The notes under the pieces are model-generated. The model did no database searches, was not told where the DNA came from, and worked only from the letters and a program-made list of their open reading frames with translations. The position numbers were made by a program, and so were the translations under genes. Source: an uncultured Erysipelotrichaceae bacterium (lineage in GTDB: Bacteria; Bacillota_I; Bacilli_A; Erysipelotrichales; Erysipelotrichaceae). From it: DNA of 16,061 bases. Positions within the stretch are counted from its first letter, which is position 1. The number at the start of each line of letters is the position of its first letter. Where the stretch lies: assembly GCA_902795875.1 (NCBI GenBank), contig CADBND010000117.1, forward strand, positions 1-16,061, given 5' to 3'. This document shows positions 1 through 8,149 of this stretch, in pieces.

Positions 1-1060
1 CAATGGAGAGCAGCAGATCGACCTGATCGACTATCTTGAGAAACTGGATGAATCGGATTTCGATGATACGATCGCTGACAGTAGCCAGATCAATGAATTG
101 ATCAATAAGATCAAATCAGTCATCGTTTACCGCAACGCCGTTTCCAACACGGGCATCAATGGAATTGCCGTCACTTTTCCGGAAGAGATCAGTTATTATT
201 CCGATGAATATACGCAGTATCTTGCTCTTGATCTGCAAAGAACAGAGAATTTTTATACTGACTTCTACAGCATAATGGCATATGTTCACCGTGATGAATA
301 CAAAAAGCCGATGGAATTCCTTGGCCTCGAGTTCGATAGGAAGGACTATACAGAAGAAGAATGGTACAGAGAAGGGGTCGCCAATTATGGAGAGATCCCG
401 TCAGTTATCGACATCCCACTGATTAAGACCGAAGAAGGATACAAGCTCGATCTTTCCGATAATTTCTGGGACATCGTCATCGATTCTCAACTGTTCATGT
501 ATCAAAAAACTGACAATGGCTGGGCTTATCTTGGACATGATGTTCCGGGAATGCTGGATGAAAATGATCGCCCGATGGTCTCGACGGATGGTACTTGGAT
601 CCACATCAATAATACGCTGGTAGCATATGAAGCGGAATCACCGATCGAGACGGAATGGGGCGTCATTCACAAAGGCACGGTCAAAGCCCGTCTGAACGAT
701 GAACATGATATCCTTCTGCAGATAGAATGGGAACCGATCCAGGAAGACAGCCCGCGTGAAGTGAAAGGCGAAGTCAAAGGATATACTTTTATGGACAACA
801 ATTTCGCTTTTATGGAAAAAGGTATTCAGGAACTCAATCCAGGCGACAAACTTGCCTTCCTGTTCGATATCTATGACGATAACGGCCAATTCCTTGAGAC
901 CAGGACTGGAAACAAGACGATTCGTGTCAATACTATGATCTCTCTTTCTGTCAGCGACAGGCCTCTTGGTGACTGTGATATCCGTTACGGTATCGTACTG
1001 ACAGATGCATTCCAGCGGAAATTCGCTACAGAGAAGATCGAAACGCATCTTCCTCAATGA
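1..1060 (+). CDS. Clostripain-like (peptidase C11 family) protein, C-terminal part
   Basis: The reading frame is open from base 2 to the TGA at 1058-1060, giving 352 visible residues, and has no start inside the window, so it is 5'-partial. Peptidase C11 proteins are Cys/His peptidases, often secreted or lipoproteins. Their catalytic residues lie in the N-terminal half, which is outside this window, so activity cannot be judged. The family call rests on two visible regions. One is the block INGIAVTFPEE just after VIVYRNAVSN, matching the GLSIYFP-type end of the C11 catalytic domain. The other is the acidic beta-rich C-terminal region, with a WDIVIDSQLFMYQ strand, DGTWIHINNTLVAYE, and a GDKLAFLFDIYDDNGQF block, a layout I associate with C11 lipoproteins of gut Bacillota. 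No membrane segment is visible. A strong terminator follows, so this gene is transcriptionally separate from smc. The TTG at 98 is internal and is not taken as a start. Family call fairly confident; substrate unknown. Confidence 0.72.
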   Translation, partial: NGEQQIDLIDYLEKLDESDFDDTIADSSQINELINKIKSVIVYRNAVSNTGINGIAVTFPEEISYYSDEYTQYLALDLQRTENFYTDFYSIMAYVHRDEYKKPMEFLGLEFDRKDYTEEEWYREGVANYGEIPSVIDIPLIKTEEGYKLDLSDNFWDIVIDSQLFMYQKTDNGWAYLGHDVPGMLDENDRPMVSTDGTWIHINNTLVAYEAESPIETEWGVIHKGTVKARLNDEHDILLQIEWEPIQEDSPREVKGEVKGYTFMDNNFAFMEKGIQELNPGDKLAFLFDIYDDNGQFLETRTGNKTIRVNTMISLSVSDRPLGDCDIRYGIVLTDAFQRKFATEKIETHLPQ

Positions 1061-1117
1061 TTGAACGTTATCAAATAAGAAACGAATGTTCATTCCTTAA
1101 ATCGGAATGCTAAGATC

Positions 1118-1150
1118 AAAAATCGTCTGAATCCAATCAGACGATTTTTT
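1118..1150 (+). terminator. Rho-independent terminator after the C11-like gene
   Basis: A perfect 13-bp inverted repeat has arms at 1118-1130 and 1137-1149 and a 6-base loop; the T tract runs 1145-1150. It lies 57 bases after the upstream stop codon. An A run at the left arm means it could also work weakly on the other strand. It separates the peptidase gene from the smc promoter. Confidence 0.9.
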
Positions 1151-1285
1151 AAAGATCGATCGAGGAATAAAAAACATTGATCGATTAGATGAACACATAT
1201 ACAGCATCTCAACTGTGTGATGATTGTTGAGTTAAAGAAAAAATGGCTGGATGTGTAACTGTGAATACAGGTATTGAATTAAGCT

Positions 1286-1333
1286 GTTTTTTGCTATTCT
1301 AAATCTGTTATAATATCAAGGTAATAAAAGGAG
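1286..1333 (+). promoter_or_regulatory. Promoter (extended -10) and ribosome binding site of the smc operon
   Basis: A perfect TATAAT at 1309-1314 is preceded by TG at 1306-1307, giving an extended -10 (TGTTATAAT). The -35 position about 17 bases upstream (1286-1291) is T-rich and a poor match to TTGACA, as is tolerated with an extended -10. A strong Shine-Dalgarno AAAGGAG at 1327-1333 sits 5 bases before the smc ATG and fixes that start. The 5' leader would be only about 15-20 bases long, leaving no room for a riboswitch. No other gene-like content is visible in the 1061-1338 gap. Confidence 0.75.
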
Positions 1334-1338
1334 TTCTG

Positions 1339-4275
1339 ATGTTTCTTAAACGTATAGAAATGCAGGGATTTAAATCCTTTGCAGATCGTATAACCATAAA
1401 TTTTGAAGATCCCGTGACCGGGATCGTCGGACCGAACGGTTGCGGAAAATCCAATATTTCCGACGCCATAAGATGGGTCCTTGGAGAACAATCGGTCAAA
1501 TCGCTTCGCGGCGAAAAGATGACCGATATTATTTTTGCCGGAACAGAAGACCGGAAGCCGATGAACATGGCTGAAGTTACTCTGGTTTTCGACAACACCA
1601 ATCGTATGCTGAATTCTGATCTTGATGAGATCGAACTGACACGTCGTATCTATAATGACGATCAAGATGCAGAATATCTGATAAATAAGAAGAATGTGAG
1701 ATACAAGGACATTCTGGATCTGATACTGGATACAGGGCTTGGAAAGAACTCCTTGTCCATGATCTCACAAGGCAATGTCATTAGCTTTGCTGAAGCAAAA
1801 CCTTATGATCGAAGAGAGATCTTTGAAGATGCTGCCGGTGTATCAAAATACAAAAAAAGAAAGATCGAATCCTTAAATAAACTTGAACGTACAAAGGATA
1901 ATCTCGATCGTACTTTTGATATCCTCTCTGAACTTGAAAGACAAGTCGCTCCTTTGCGCCGACAGGCCAGAAAAGCGGAGATCTACAGAGAAAAGAAGAA
2001 TCGTCTGGAACAGATCGAAGTCGCCGTTCTTGTGAATGATATCCGCAATCTGAATGCACAGAAGATCGAAATACAGAAGTCGATCTTTGATCTGGATACA
2101 AATCTTGCGATGCATGAAACGACGATTCAGGTTCATGAGAATTCCAATTTTGAAAACAAGAACAGATTAAAAGAATACGATCATCAGATCAACAGTATCC
2201 AGGAAAAACTGATGAACGTCATAAATGAAATACAGACCCTGGAAGCCAGAAAGATCGAGATCGATGAAAAACGTAAATACGCTCTGCAGGTCGGATCTTC
2301 CGAAGAAAAGCTGAAGGAGATGGAATCCTATATCAGTGAAGCAAAATTCGAATATGATGACAGACTCGAGCGTCTGAACAAACTGAAATCCGATATTGAG
2401 TTGTTGAATACGAACCTTCAGAATACAGCCATGGATCTGGGCGAAGCTTCGATGAAAAGGGATGAGACCGGAAATATCCTGAATCGTCTGAACAACCGTA
2501 TGGAAGTATTGCGGAATGTTATCGCCGATCCGTTTTCGTCTGCAAATCAGTCTGGCGTCAAATCGATTATGTCCAATAAAAATTCCTTTTATGGGATCTT
2601 GGGCGTTGTCGGACAAGAGATCCATCCTGATGAAGGCTATGAGGAAGCGATCGCCACTGCACTGGCCGGCAGTATCTATCATATCGTCACAAAAGATGAA
2701 GAAGCCGCCAGAAAAGCAATTTCTTTCTTAAAGAAAAACCGTTCCGGAAGAGCAACATTCCTTCCTTTGACAGTCTGTAAGCCGCACAATGTGCGTTATG
2801 AAGATGAAGTCGTATGCAACAACACAAAGGGATACCTTGGTACCGCATATGATTTCTGCAGCTGTGAAGCACAATTCGAAGATGTAAAAGAATCCCTTTT
2901 AGGGAACATTCTTGTATGTGATGACCTCGAAAACGCAAACCATCTTTCCGATCTCTTAAACCATGGATATAAGATCGTGACTTTGGATGGCGATGTCGTT
3001 CACAGAGGCGGTTCCATGACTGGCGGCAAGGTGAAAAATGAAGTATCCATGGTCACGGCTCAGGCAGAATTTAACCGTATTGAAAACGATCTGGTATCGT
3101 ATAAAGCGGATAATACGATTGCTATCCGCAATTACAATTCTCTTTTGTCACAGAAAGAAGATCTGGAAAATCAGATCACAGAAAAGAGGATAGCGATCGC
3201 TCAGCTTGAACCGATCGTCGATTCAAAACGTGCAAAATATGAAAAACTGCAGGCGGATTATGAACAGATCTCTCCGGTCACGGGACAGGAAACATTAGCA
3301 GATTCTGTCGTTACGAAACTTTCTGAAAACTACGCGAAAAGAGATGAGCTTTCAAATTCTCTGAAACTGAGAAGAGATGAAAGAATGAAGCTTTCCGCTG
3401 AAATCGACCGAAAAGAACAACAGATCCGTCTTGTCAGAAGACAGCTTGATGAGGCACGCAACAACATTTCTTCGATCAATACTTCTAAAGCGGTACTTGA
3501 AACGAAACTGGAAAACGATTTGAACCGTCTTGCTTCAGAATATCAGATGACTTTTGAGTATGCGCTTGAAAACTACGATATCGAGATCGATGAAACCGCT
3601 AAGGAAGAAGTCATTAATCTTCGTAGAGATATTCAGGAACTGGGAAATGTGAATATGTCTGCTCCTGAGGAATTCAACGAAGTCAATGAACGCTATGAAT
3701 TCCTGAAAAAGAACTATGATGATCTTGTCGCATCGAGAGATAAGATCCTTTCAGCGATCGACGAGATGGACCAGATCATGAAGACACAGTTCGAAGAAAC
3801 TTTTAACGCGATCAATGCGGAACTTCCTGCAGTGTTCACCAAACTTTTCGGTGGTGGAAAAGCACGACTCGTATTGGAAGATCCCAATGATATCCTCAAT
3901 ACAGGCATCGATATCGATGTACAGCCTCCAGGAAAAGCTGTCAAATCGATCCGCTTGTTCTCAGGCGGCGAAAAATCGCTTATCGCGATCTGCGTTCTGT
4001 TTACGATACTTAAAGTTCGCCCTGAACCGCTTATCGTATTTGATGAAATCGAATCCGCACTTGATGTTGCAAATGTTGAAAGATTTGCGAAATATGTCAA
4101 GGAATTTGCTGACAAATCACAGTTCATCATCATTACGCATCGTCCGGGAACTATGGAACAATGCGATTCCCTGTTTGGTGTCACGATGCAGAAGAGGGGA
4201 GTTTCACAGATGATCAAGGTCAAACTCGTCGATGCGATGCAGATGGCTGAGCCTGAAGAAAGTGCAGGAGCATGA
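1339..4275 (+). CDS. smc: Chromosome partition/condensin ATPase SMC (short-arm form)
   Basis: This is the core ATPase of bacterial condensin. It dimerises through its hinge, and with ScpA/ScpB it extrudes DNA loops for chromosome segregation. All hallmarks are present: Walker A GPNGCGKS at residues 31-38, arginine finger region SLRGEKMTDIIFAG near 55-68, Q-loop ISQGN at 142-146, a first coiled coil from about 165 to 400, hinge from about 415 to 575 with RGGSMTGG at 556-563, a second coiled coil from about 575 to 830, signature LFSGGEKS at 873-880, Walker B PLIVFDEIESALD at 897-909, and H-loop ITHRPGTME near 932-940. At 978 aa it is about 200 aa shorter than B. subtilis SMC (about 1186 aa). 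The missing length is in the coiled coils, on both sides of the hinge, and no functional motif is lost. The start is fixed by AAAGGAG five bases upstream. It is first in an operon with ftsY three bases downstream. The rnc gene usually found upstream in Bacillota is absent here. Confidence 0.97.
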   Translation: MFLKRIEMQGFKSFADRITINFEDPVTGIVGPNGCGKSNISDAIRWVLGEQSVKSLRGEKMTDIIFAGTEDRKPMNMAEVTLVFDNTNRMLNSDLDEIELTRRIYNDDQDAEYLINKKNVRYKDILDLILDTGLGKNSLSMISQGNVISFAEAKPYDRREIFEDAAGVSKYKKRKIESLNKLERTKDNLDRTFDILSELERQVAPLRRQARKAEIYREKKNRLEQIEVAVLVNDIRNLNAQKIEIQKSIFDLDTNLAMHETTIQVHENSNFENKNRLKEYDHQINSIQEKLMNVINEIQTLEARKIEIDEKRKYALQVGSSEEKLKEMESYISEAKFEYDDRLERLNKLKSDIELLNTNLQNTAMDLGEASMKRDETGNILNRLNNRMEVLRNVIADPFSSANQSGVKSIMSNKNSFYGILGVVGQEIHPDEGYEEAIATALAGSIYHIVTKDEEAARKAISFLKKNRSGRATFLPLTVCKPHNVRYEDEVVCNNTKGYLGTAYDFCSCEAQFEDVKESLLGNILVCDDLENANHLSDLLNHGYKIVTLDGDVVHRGGSMTGGKVKNEVSMVTAQAEFNRIENDLVSYKADNTIAIRNYNSLLSQKEDLENQITEKRIAIAQLEPIVDSKRAKYEKLQADYEQISPVTGQETLADSVVTKLSENYAKRDELSNSLKLRRDERMKLSAEIDRKEQQIRLVRRQLDEARNNISSINTSKAVLETKLENDLNRLASEYQMTFEYALENYDIEIDETAKEEVINLRRDIQELGNVNMSAPEEFNEVNERYEFLKKNYDDLVASRDKILSAIDEMDQIMKTQFEETFNAINAELPAVFTKLFGGGKARLVLEDPNDILNTGIDIDVQPPGKAVKSIRLFSGGEKSLIAICVLFTILKVRPEPLIVFDEIESALDVANVERFAKYVKEFADKSQFIIITHRPGTMEQCDSLFGVTMQKRGVSQMIKVKLVDAMQMAEPEESAGA

Positions 4276-4278
4276 TCT

Positions 4279-5223
4279 ATGGGTTTTTTCAGTAAAGATA
4301 AAAACAAATATCTGCATGGTTTTGCCAAGACTAATGATTCTCTTGGTAGAAAACTGCGCTTTGTAACGGAAAACAAGAAACAGAATAAAGAAGACTTCAT
4401 GGAACAGCTTATGGTCACCTTGATCGAAGCTGATATCGGCTATCAGACTTCCGAACTGATCTGTGACAAGTTTTTCGAAACATGCCAGAATTACTATTAT
4501 CTTTTTGCGAAAGACATTATGAACTTCCTCGCTCAGACATTCCGGGAAGTCTATTATGCGAAACCGGATGAGGATATCGTATTCAACGAAAACGGAACGA
4601 CCGTCATCCTGATGGTCGGTGTAAACGGATCCGGAAAAACATCCACATGTGCGAAGCTCGCAAACAGATATCTGAGCGATAAGAAGAAAGTTGCTTTGGT
4701 TGCTGCAGATACGTTCCGTGCCGGAGCCACAAAACAGCTTCAGGTCTGGGCTGACAGGCTTGAGATCCCATGCATCAGCGGAAAAGAAAACGAAGATCCA
4801 AGTTCAGTGCTTGTAAAAGGATGCCGTTATGCCAAGGAAAACGATATCGATATCCTTATCTGTGATACTGCCGGACGTCTTCAGACAAAGGTCAATCTGA
4901 TGGCAGAACTGGAAAAAATGAACAGGGTGCTTGGCAAGGAGATACCGGGAGCTCCGCATAATACCTGGCTGGTATTGGACGCAAATACCGGACAAAACGG
5001 TCTATCACAAGCCCAACTTTTCAACGAGATAACAGATCTCAATGGAATCATCCTTACTAAGATGGACGGCACATCGAAAGGCGGCATCATCATAGCGATC
5101 AAGAATATGACTGGTCTTCCCGTTCGATACATCACAGTAGGGGAGGGACTGGAAGATATCCAGGATTTCGATTTCGAGATGTATCTGGATTCGATCATAG
5201 GAGAGCTCAGACATGCCTCTTGA
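4279..5223 (+). CDS. ftsY: Signal recognition particle receptor FtsY
   Basis: SRP receptor GTPase: it docks ribosome-SRP complexes at the membrane for co-translational insertion of membrane proteins, pairing with Ffh through matching NG domains. The 314 aa protein has a short basic/amphipathic N-terminus (MGFFSKDKNK) instead of a long acidic A domain, then the helical N domain (about 15-95) and the G domain. Visible GTPase motifs are the P-loop GVNGSGKT at 114-121, DTFRAGA at 144-150, DTAGR at 196-200, TKMD at 260-263 and the closing VGEGLEDIQDF near 287-297, which is diagnostic of FtsY. The ATG is three bases after the smc stop, with CAGGAG at 4265-4270 inside the end of smc. The 3' end overlaps ylxM by 11 bases. 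Length is close to the roughly 330 aa of B. subtilis FtsY. Confidence 0.97.
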   Translation: MGFFSKDKNKYLHGFAKTNDSLGRKLRFVTENKKQNKEDFMEQLMVTLIEADIGYQTSELICDKFFETCQNYYYLFAKDIMNFLAQTFREVYYAKPDEDIVFNENGTTVILMVGVNGSGKTSTCAKLANRYLSDKKKVALVAADTFRAGATKQLQVWADRLEIPCISGKENEDPSSVLVKGCRYAKENDIDILICDTAGRLQTKVNLMAELEKMNRVLGKEIPGAPHNTWLVLDANTGQNGLSQAQLFNEITDLNGIILTKMDGTSKGGIIIAIKNMTGLPVRYITVGEGLEDIQDFDFEMYLDSIIGELRHAS

Positions 5224-5527
5224 CAGAGAATACGATTCGCTTCTTCTGGATTATTATGGTGAGCTTCTTACAAAGCATCAACAGGAGATCCTGGATGAAT
5301 ACTTCAATGAAGATCTTTCAATGAATGAGATCGCAGATAATCTGATGATATCGAAAAGTGCTGTTCAGGATCTTATCAAAAGATCCCTTGCACAGCTCAA
5401 TGATTATGAAAAGAGGCTCAAGCTGATCAAAAAAGACAAACAGCTTAGTGAGATCCTAGAACAGATGAAAAAGGAAAATAATGAATTATTGGATTCATTT
5501 ATTCAAAAAATAGAAAGAATAAAATAG
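5213..5527 (+). CDS. ylxM: YlxM/UPF0122-type helix-turn-helix protein
   Basis: A 104 aa protein with a sigma-70 region 4-like helix-turn-helix at about residues 18-62. The stretch LSMNEIADNLMISKSAVQDL is the recognition fold, followed by a charged helical tail to residue 104. It belongs to the YlxM/p13 family, which is linked to the signal recognition particle pathway by its usual position next to ftsY and ffh and by reported effects on SRP assembly in streptococci. Here it follows ftsY directly: its ATG lies inside the end of ftsY (11-base overlap), with AGGAG at 5199-5203. The usual next gene, ffh, is absent and ackA follows after ten bases. Whether it acts on DNA, RNA or the SRP complex cannot be told from the sequence. 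Confidence 0.9.
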   Translation: MPLDREYDSLLLDYYGELLTKHQQEILDEYFNEDLSMNEIADNLMISKSAVQDLIKRSLAQLNDYEKRLKLIKKDKQLSEILEQMKKENNELLDSFIQKIERIK

Positions 5528-5537
5528 GGAGAAAATT

Positions 5538-6731
5538 ATGACAAAAATCATGGCAGTTAATTCCGGCAGTTCATCCTTGAAGTTCCAGCTTTTTGAAATG
5601 CCGGAAGGAAAAGTCCTTACCAGCGGAAACGTCGAAAGGATCGGCCTTCCGATGGGCATCTTTGGTATCAATGTGAACGGTGAAAGGATCTCCAGACAAG
5701 TTCCGGTGCCTAATCATCAGGTCGCAGTCGATCTGCTTCTTGATGCTCTGATCAATTTCGGCATCGTTCAGTCTCTTGATGAGATCAAAGCAGCCGGTCA
5801 CAGGATCGTCCAGGGTGGACCGTATTTCTCTGATTCCGTAAAAGTGGACAGCTATGTCGTTGATAAAGTCAGAGAACTGATCGATATCGCTCCGCTTCAT
5901 AACGCTGCACATCTGACGTGCTACGAAGCTTTCAAAAATGCTTTACCGAATATTGAACATGTTTTCGTATTCGATACATCTTTCCATCAGACGATGGAAC
6001 CGGATTCCTATCTGTTCCCGGTACCTTATGAATGGTATACCGACTACAAAGTAAGAAAGTACGGTGCTCACGGTACTTCTCATAAATATGTTGCAAACAG
6101 GACTGCCGAGATTATGGGCAAAGATATCAAAGATCTTAACCTGATCACGCTACATTTAGGTTCCGGTGCTTCGATCACCGCCATCAAAGGTGGTAAATGT
6201 GTGAACACATCCATGGGCCTTTCTCCTTTAGGAGGCATCATGATGGGCACCAGATGCGGTGATATCGACCCGACAGTTGTCTATTTCATGGAGAAGAAAT
6301 TGGGCTGTACTCCTGAAGAAATGGAAACTTATCTCAATAAGAAATCCGGTATGGCAGGTGTTTCGGGTGTTTCTTCCGATTCCAGAGATGTTGAAAACGC
6401 GATCAAAGCCGGTAATGAAAGAGCAAAAATCACTTATGATCTCTATGTCAACCGTGTCATCAACATGGTCGGTGGTTATGTCATGCAGCTTGGACACGTA
6501 GATGCTTTGACATTCACGGCTGGTTTAGGTGAACATGCAACATTAGTTAGAGAAATGATCTGCAAGAAACTGGAAGAGGGTCTTGGACTCAAGATCGATT
6601 ACGAATTGAATGCAAAATGCCATTCCGAAGCAGAATTATCACTTCCGGATTCTAAAGTTAAAGTCTACGTCGTTCCTACGAACGAAGAACTTGCTATCGT
6701 ACAGGACACAGTCAGGATCTTAGGACTGTAA
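5538..6731 (+). CDS. ackA: Acetate kinase
   Basis: Interconverts acetate + ATP and acetyl phosphate + ADP, making ATP in fermentation when paired with phosphotransacetylase. The 397 aa length is typical. The catalytic set known from the Methanosarcina enzyme is in place: Asn in VNSGSSSLK (N8), Arg in GHRIV (R89), Asp in VFDTSFHQ (D146), Arg in MGTRCGDIDP (R239) and Glu in PTNEE (E383). The acetate-pocket residues V91, L120 and P230 are also kept. Several signature positions differ from the common form: VQGGP where VHGGE is usual, KYGAHGTSH where KYGFHGTSH is usual, and HLGSGAS where HLGNGAS is usual. It sits ten bases after ylxM with AGGGAG at 5526-5531, so it is co-transcribed. No pta gene is adjacent. 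Confidence 0.96.
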   Translation: MTKIMAVNSGSSSLKFQLFEMPEGKVLTSGNVERIGLPMGIFGINVNGERISRQVPVPNHQVAVDLLLDALINFGIVQSLDEIKAAGHRIVQGGPYFSDSVKVDSYVVDKVRELIDIAPLHNAAHLTCYEAFKNALPNIEHVFVFDTSFHQTMEPDSYLFPVPYEWYTDYKVRKYGAHGTSHKYVANRTAEIMGKDIKDLNLITLHLGSGASITAIKGGKCVNTSMGLSPLGGIMMGTRCGDIDPTVVYFMEKKLGCTPEEMETYLNKKSGMAGVSGVSSDSRDVENAIKAGNERAKITYDLYVNRVINMVGGYVMQLGHVDALTFTAGLGEHATLVREMICKKLEEGLGLKIDYELNAKCHSEAELSLPDSKVKVYVVPTNEELAIVQDTVRILGL

Positions 6732-6732
6732 G

Positions 6733-7671
6733 ATGTATAAAGAAATTCTTGACAGAATTAAAGAATACGATAAGATCTCAATTTTTCGTCATGAACGTCC
6801 GGATGGCGACTGCATGTTTTCGGCACTGGCAATGGAAACTTTCATAAAAGATAATTTTCCACTGAAAGAAATAAAAATCGCGGGAAAAGATACCTATGAT
6901 CTGATTTCAAGAAACGATGAATTATCCGATTCATATATTAAAAGCTCTCTTGCGATCATTCTGGATACTTCAAATTCGGAAAGGATCGATGACGGAAGGG
7001 CACTTAATGCTGAATACAGGATCAAAATAGATCACCATCCTTTAAAGGATAATTATGGTGATATCAATATCATTGAACCAAAAGCTTCAGCTTGTGCGGA
7101 GATCCTTGCGAAGATCTTTCTGTCAAGAGATTTCAAAGATCTTATATTATCAAAACAGGTCTGCGAATATCTGTATTCCGGGATCGTTTCTGATACGATC
7201 AATTTCCGAACGACAAATGTGACCGCAAGTACCCTGTCGACCGCTTCAAAACTTGTAAGAAGAGGGGACTTGAATATATCAAAAATCGTTGAATTCGTGA
7301 TGGATAAGAACCTTGATGATTTCAAAAAATCATCTAAAGTCGTAGCAAGACTTCAAACAAAAGGAAGCTTTGGATTCATCATTTTGGATCAAAACGATAT
7401 GAAAAAGATCGATATCAGTAAGCCTCAGGCGAAAAACAATATCGATGAGATCGGTCGTATAAAAGAATTGAATGTATGGTCGATCGCGATCGAAACATCA
7501 GATGGATTATACGATTGTTCTGCAAGATCAAAAGAAGGCTTCGTTGTCAACGAAGTCTGTGCGCAATTTGGCGGTGGCGGACATAAGAATGCTGCAGCCG
7601 CAAAAAAACTTAATATGGAAGATTTAAGATCGTTTCTATCAAAATTAGAAAGAATTGCAAATCAGAATTAA
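6733..7671 (+). CDS. nrnA: DHH/DHHA1 phosphoesterase, NrnA-like (nanoRNase / pAp phosphatase)
   Basis: Members of this DHH subfamily degrade 2-5 nt RNAs from the 5' end or 3' end depending on length and dephosphorylate pAp; close relatives cleave c-di-AMP or pApA, so the exact substrate is uncertain. The 312 aa protein shows the expected order: HERPDGDC (H20, D24, D26), metal-ligand Asp in ILDTSNSERI (D78), the DHH motif DHHP at 100-103, Asp in GIVSDTINFR (D154), and the C-terminal DHHA1 substrate-binding glycine motif FGGGGHKNAA (279-288). There are no transmembrane, PAS or CBS additions, so it is the soluble NrnA form and not GdpP. The ATG is one base after the ackA TAA and no strong Shine-Dalgarno is visible, so translation is probably coupled to ackA. 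It is the last gene of the operon and a terminator follows. Confidence 0.9.
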   Translation: MYKEILDRIKEYDKISIFRHERPDGDCMFSALAMETFIKDNFPLKEIKIAGKDTYDLISRNDELSDSYIKSSLAIILDTSNSERIDDGRALNAEYRIKIDHHPLKDNYGDINIIEPKASACAEILAKIFLSRDFKDLILSKQVCEYLYSGIVSDTINFRTTNVTASTLSTASKLVRRGDLNISKIVEFVMDKNLDDFKKSSKVVARLQTKGSFGFIILDQNDMKKIDISKPQAKNNIDEIGRIKELNVWSIAIETSDGLYDCSARSKEGFVVNEVCAQFGGGGHKNAAAAKKLNMEDLRSFLSKLERIANQN

Positions 7672-7682
7672 TAATTGTTATA

Positions 7683-7721
7683 AAAAAGTCTTATCAACTC
7701 AACTTATCGATAAGACTTTTT
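7683..7721 (+). terminator. Rho-independent terminator, likely bidirectional
   Basis: A perfect 13-bp stem has arms at 7683-7695 and 7709-7721 and a 13-base loop. A runs on the left and T runs on the right make it usable on both strands. It begins 12 bases after the nrnA stop and closes the smc-nrnA operon. It could also catch read-through from the leftward recN-xer operon. Confidence 0.9.
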
Positions 7722-7807
7722 AATTGGTTATAAAACTTGATTCTATACTTAAGAAAACAAAGCAATATGAAGAATAAATACTAAATCAAATTAAATTACA
7801 TATAATT

Positions 7808-7838
7808 TCGCATAATGTATGTTATGCGATTTTTATTT
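7808..7838 (+). terminator. Possible second Rho-independent terminator
   Basis: An 8-bp inverted repeat has arms TCGCATAA at 7808-7815 and TTATGCGA at 7822-7829. The loop is 6 bases, and the repeat is followed on the plus strand by a T-rich run (7830-7838). A TATAAT at 7801-7806 just upstream has no good -35. It could back up the nrnA terminator. Confidence 0.45.
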
Positions 7839-7940
7839 GTTTAGATCTGAATGATGATAAGGAAGGAATTTCCCCTGTCTGAAATGCATAATAATTCAAT
7901 ATAAATAAACGATCAAATAGATAATAATAATTCTATTAAT

Positions 7941-7969
7941 AATGATCACATTTAAATGAAATGATCATT
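7941..7969. repeat. Inverted repeat with palindromic loop
   Basis: Arms AATGATCA (7941-7948) and TGATCATT (7962-7969) enclose a loop that contains the 10-base self-complementary sequence CATTTAAATG (7949-7958). There is no T tract, so it is not a terminator. It could be a protein binding site or a chance A+T-rich palindrome. Confidence 0.35.
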
Positions 7970-8032
7970 TACAGATAATAAAAGGACGGATAAACCAATA
8001 AAGTGCGTGAACTCCCCTGTTATAAACGTATG

Positions 8033-8066
8033 AAGTCATCTGTTTTCTGGGAACAGAGACTTTTAT
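8033..8066 (+). terminator. Hairpin with short T tract, terminator-like
   Basis: Arms AAGTC+TCTGTT (8033-8044, one bulged A at 8038) and AACAGA+GACTT (8052-8062) form an 11-bp stem with a 7-base loop, followed by TTATAATA. On the plus strand it could end a short transcript from the spacer. The T tract is short, so function is uncertain. Confidence 0.4.
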
Positions 8067-8119
8067 AATAAATGAATATCTGAAGAGAAGCGGATGATTT
8101 CACTCTTGTTATTGAGAAG

Positions 8120-8149
8120 ACATATTATCAATAAAGATCGATAATATGT
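8120..8149 (-). terminator. Hairpin just downstream of the xer gene
   Basis: A perfect 10-bp inverted repeat (8120-8129 and 8140-8149, loop 10 bases) starts 15 bases beyond the xer stop on the minus strand. The following minus-strand sequence is only moderately T-rich, so this is a weak terminator or a 3'-end stabilising hairpin for the nusB-xer operon. Confidence 0.45.

Noticed and set aside
98..1060. TTG at 98 as the start of the first gene
   Set aside because: The same frame is open back to base 2 with good coding character and no ribosome binding site precedes the TTG, so the gene starts outside the window.
2167..2682. 171-codon ORF antisense to the smc coiled coil and hinge
   Set aside because: Low-complexity antisense of coiled-coil codons; no homology features and no start signal.
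3714..4418. 234-codon ORF antisense to smc/ftsY
   Set aside because: It lies opposite the strongly conserved SMC head and the start of FtsY, has no family features and spans an operon junction. It is a shadow frame.
8010..8070. Purine-riboswitch-like or other known RNA element on the plus strand
   Set aside because: A partial resemblance (TATAAAC, GAAGTC, a hairpin) does not extend to the three-way junction or conserved loops, and no gene follows on that strand.
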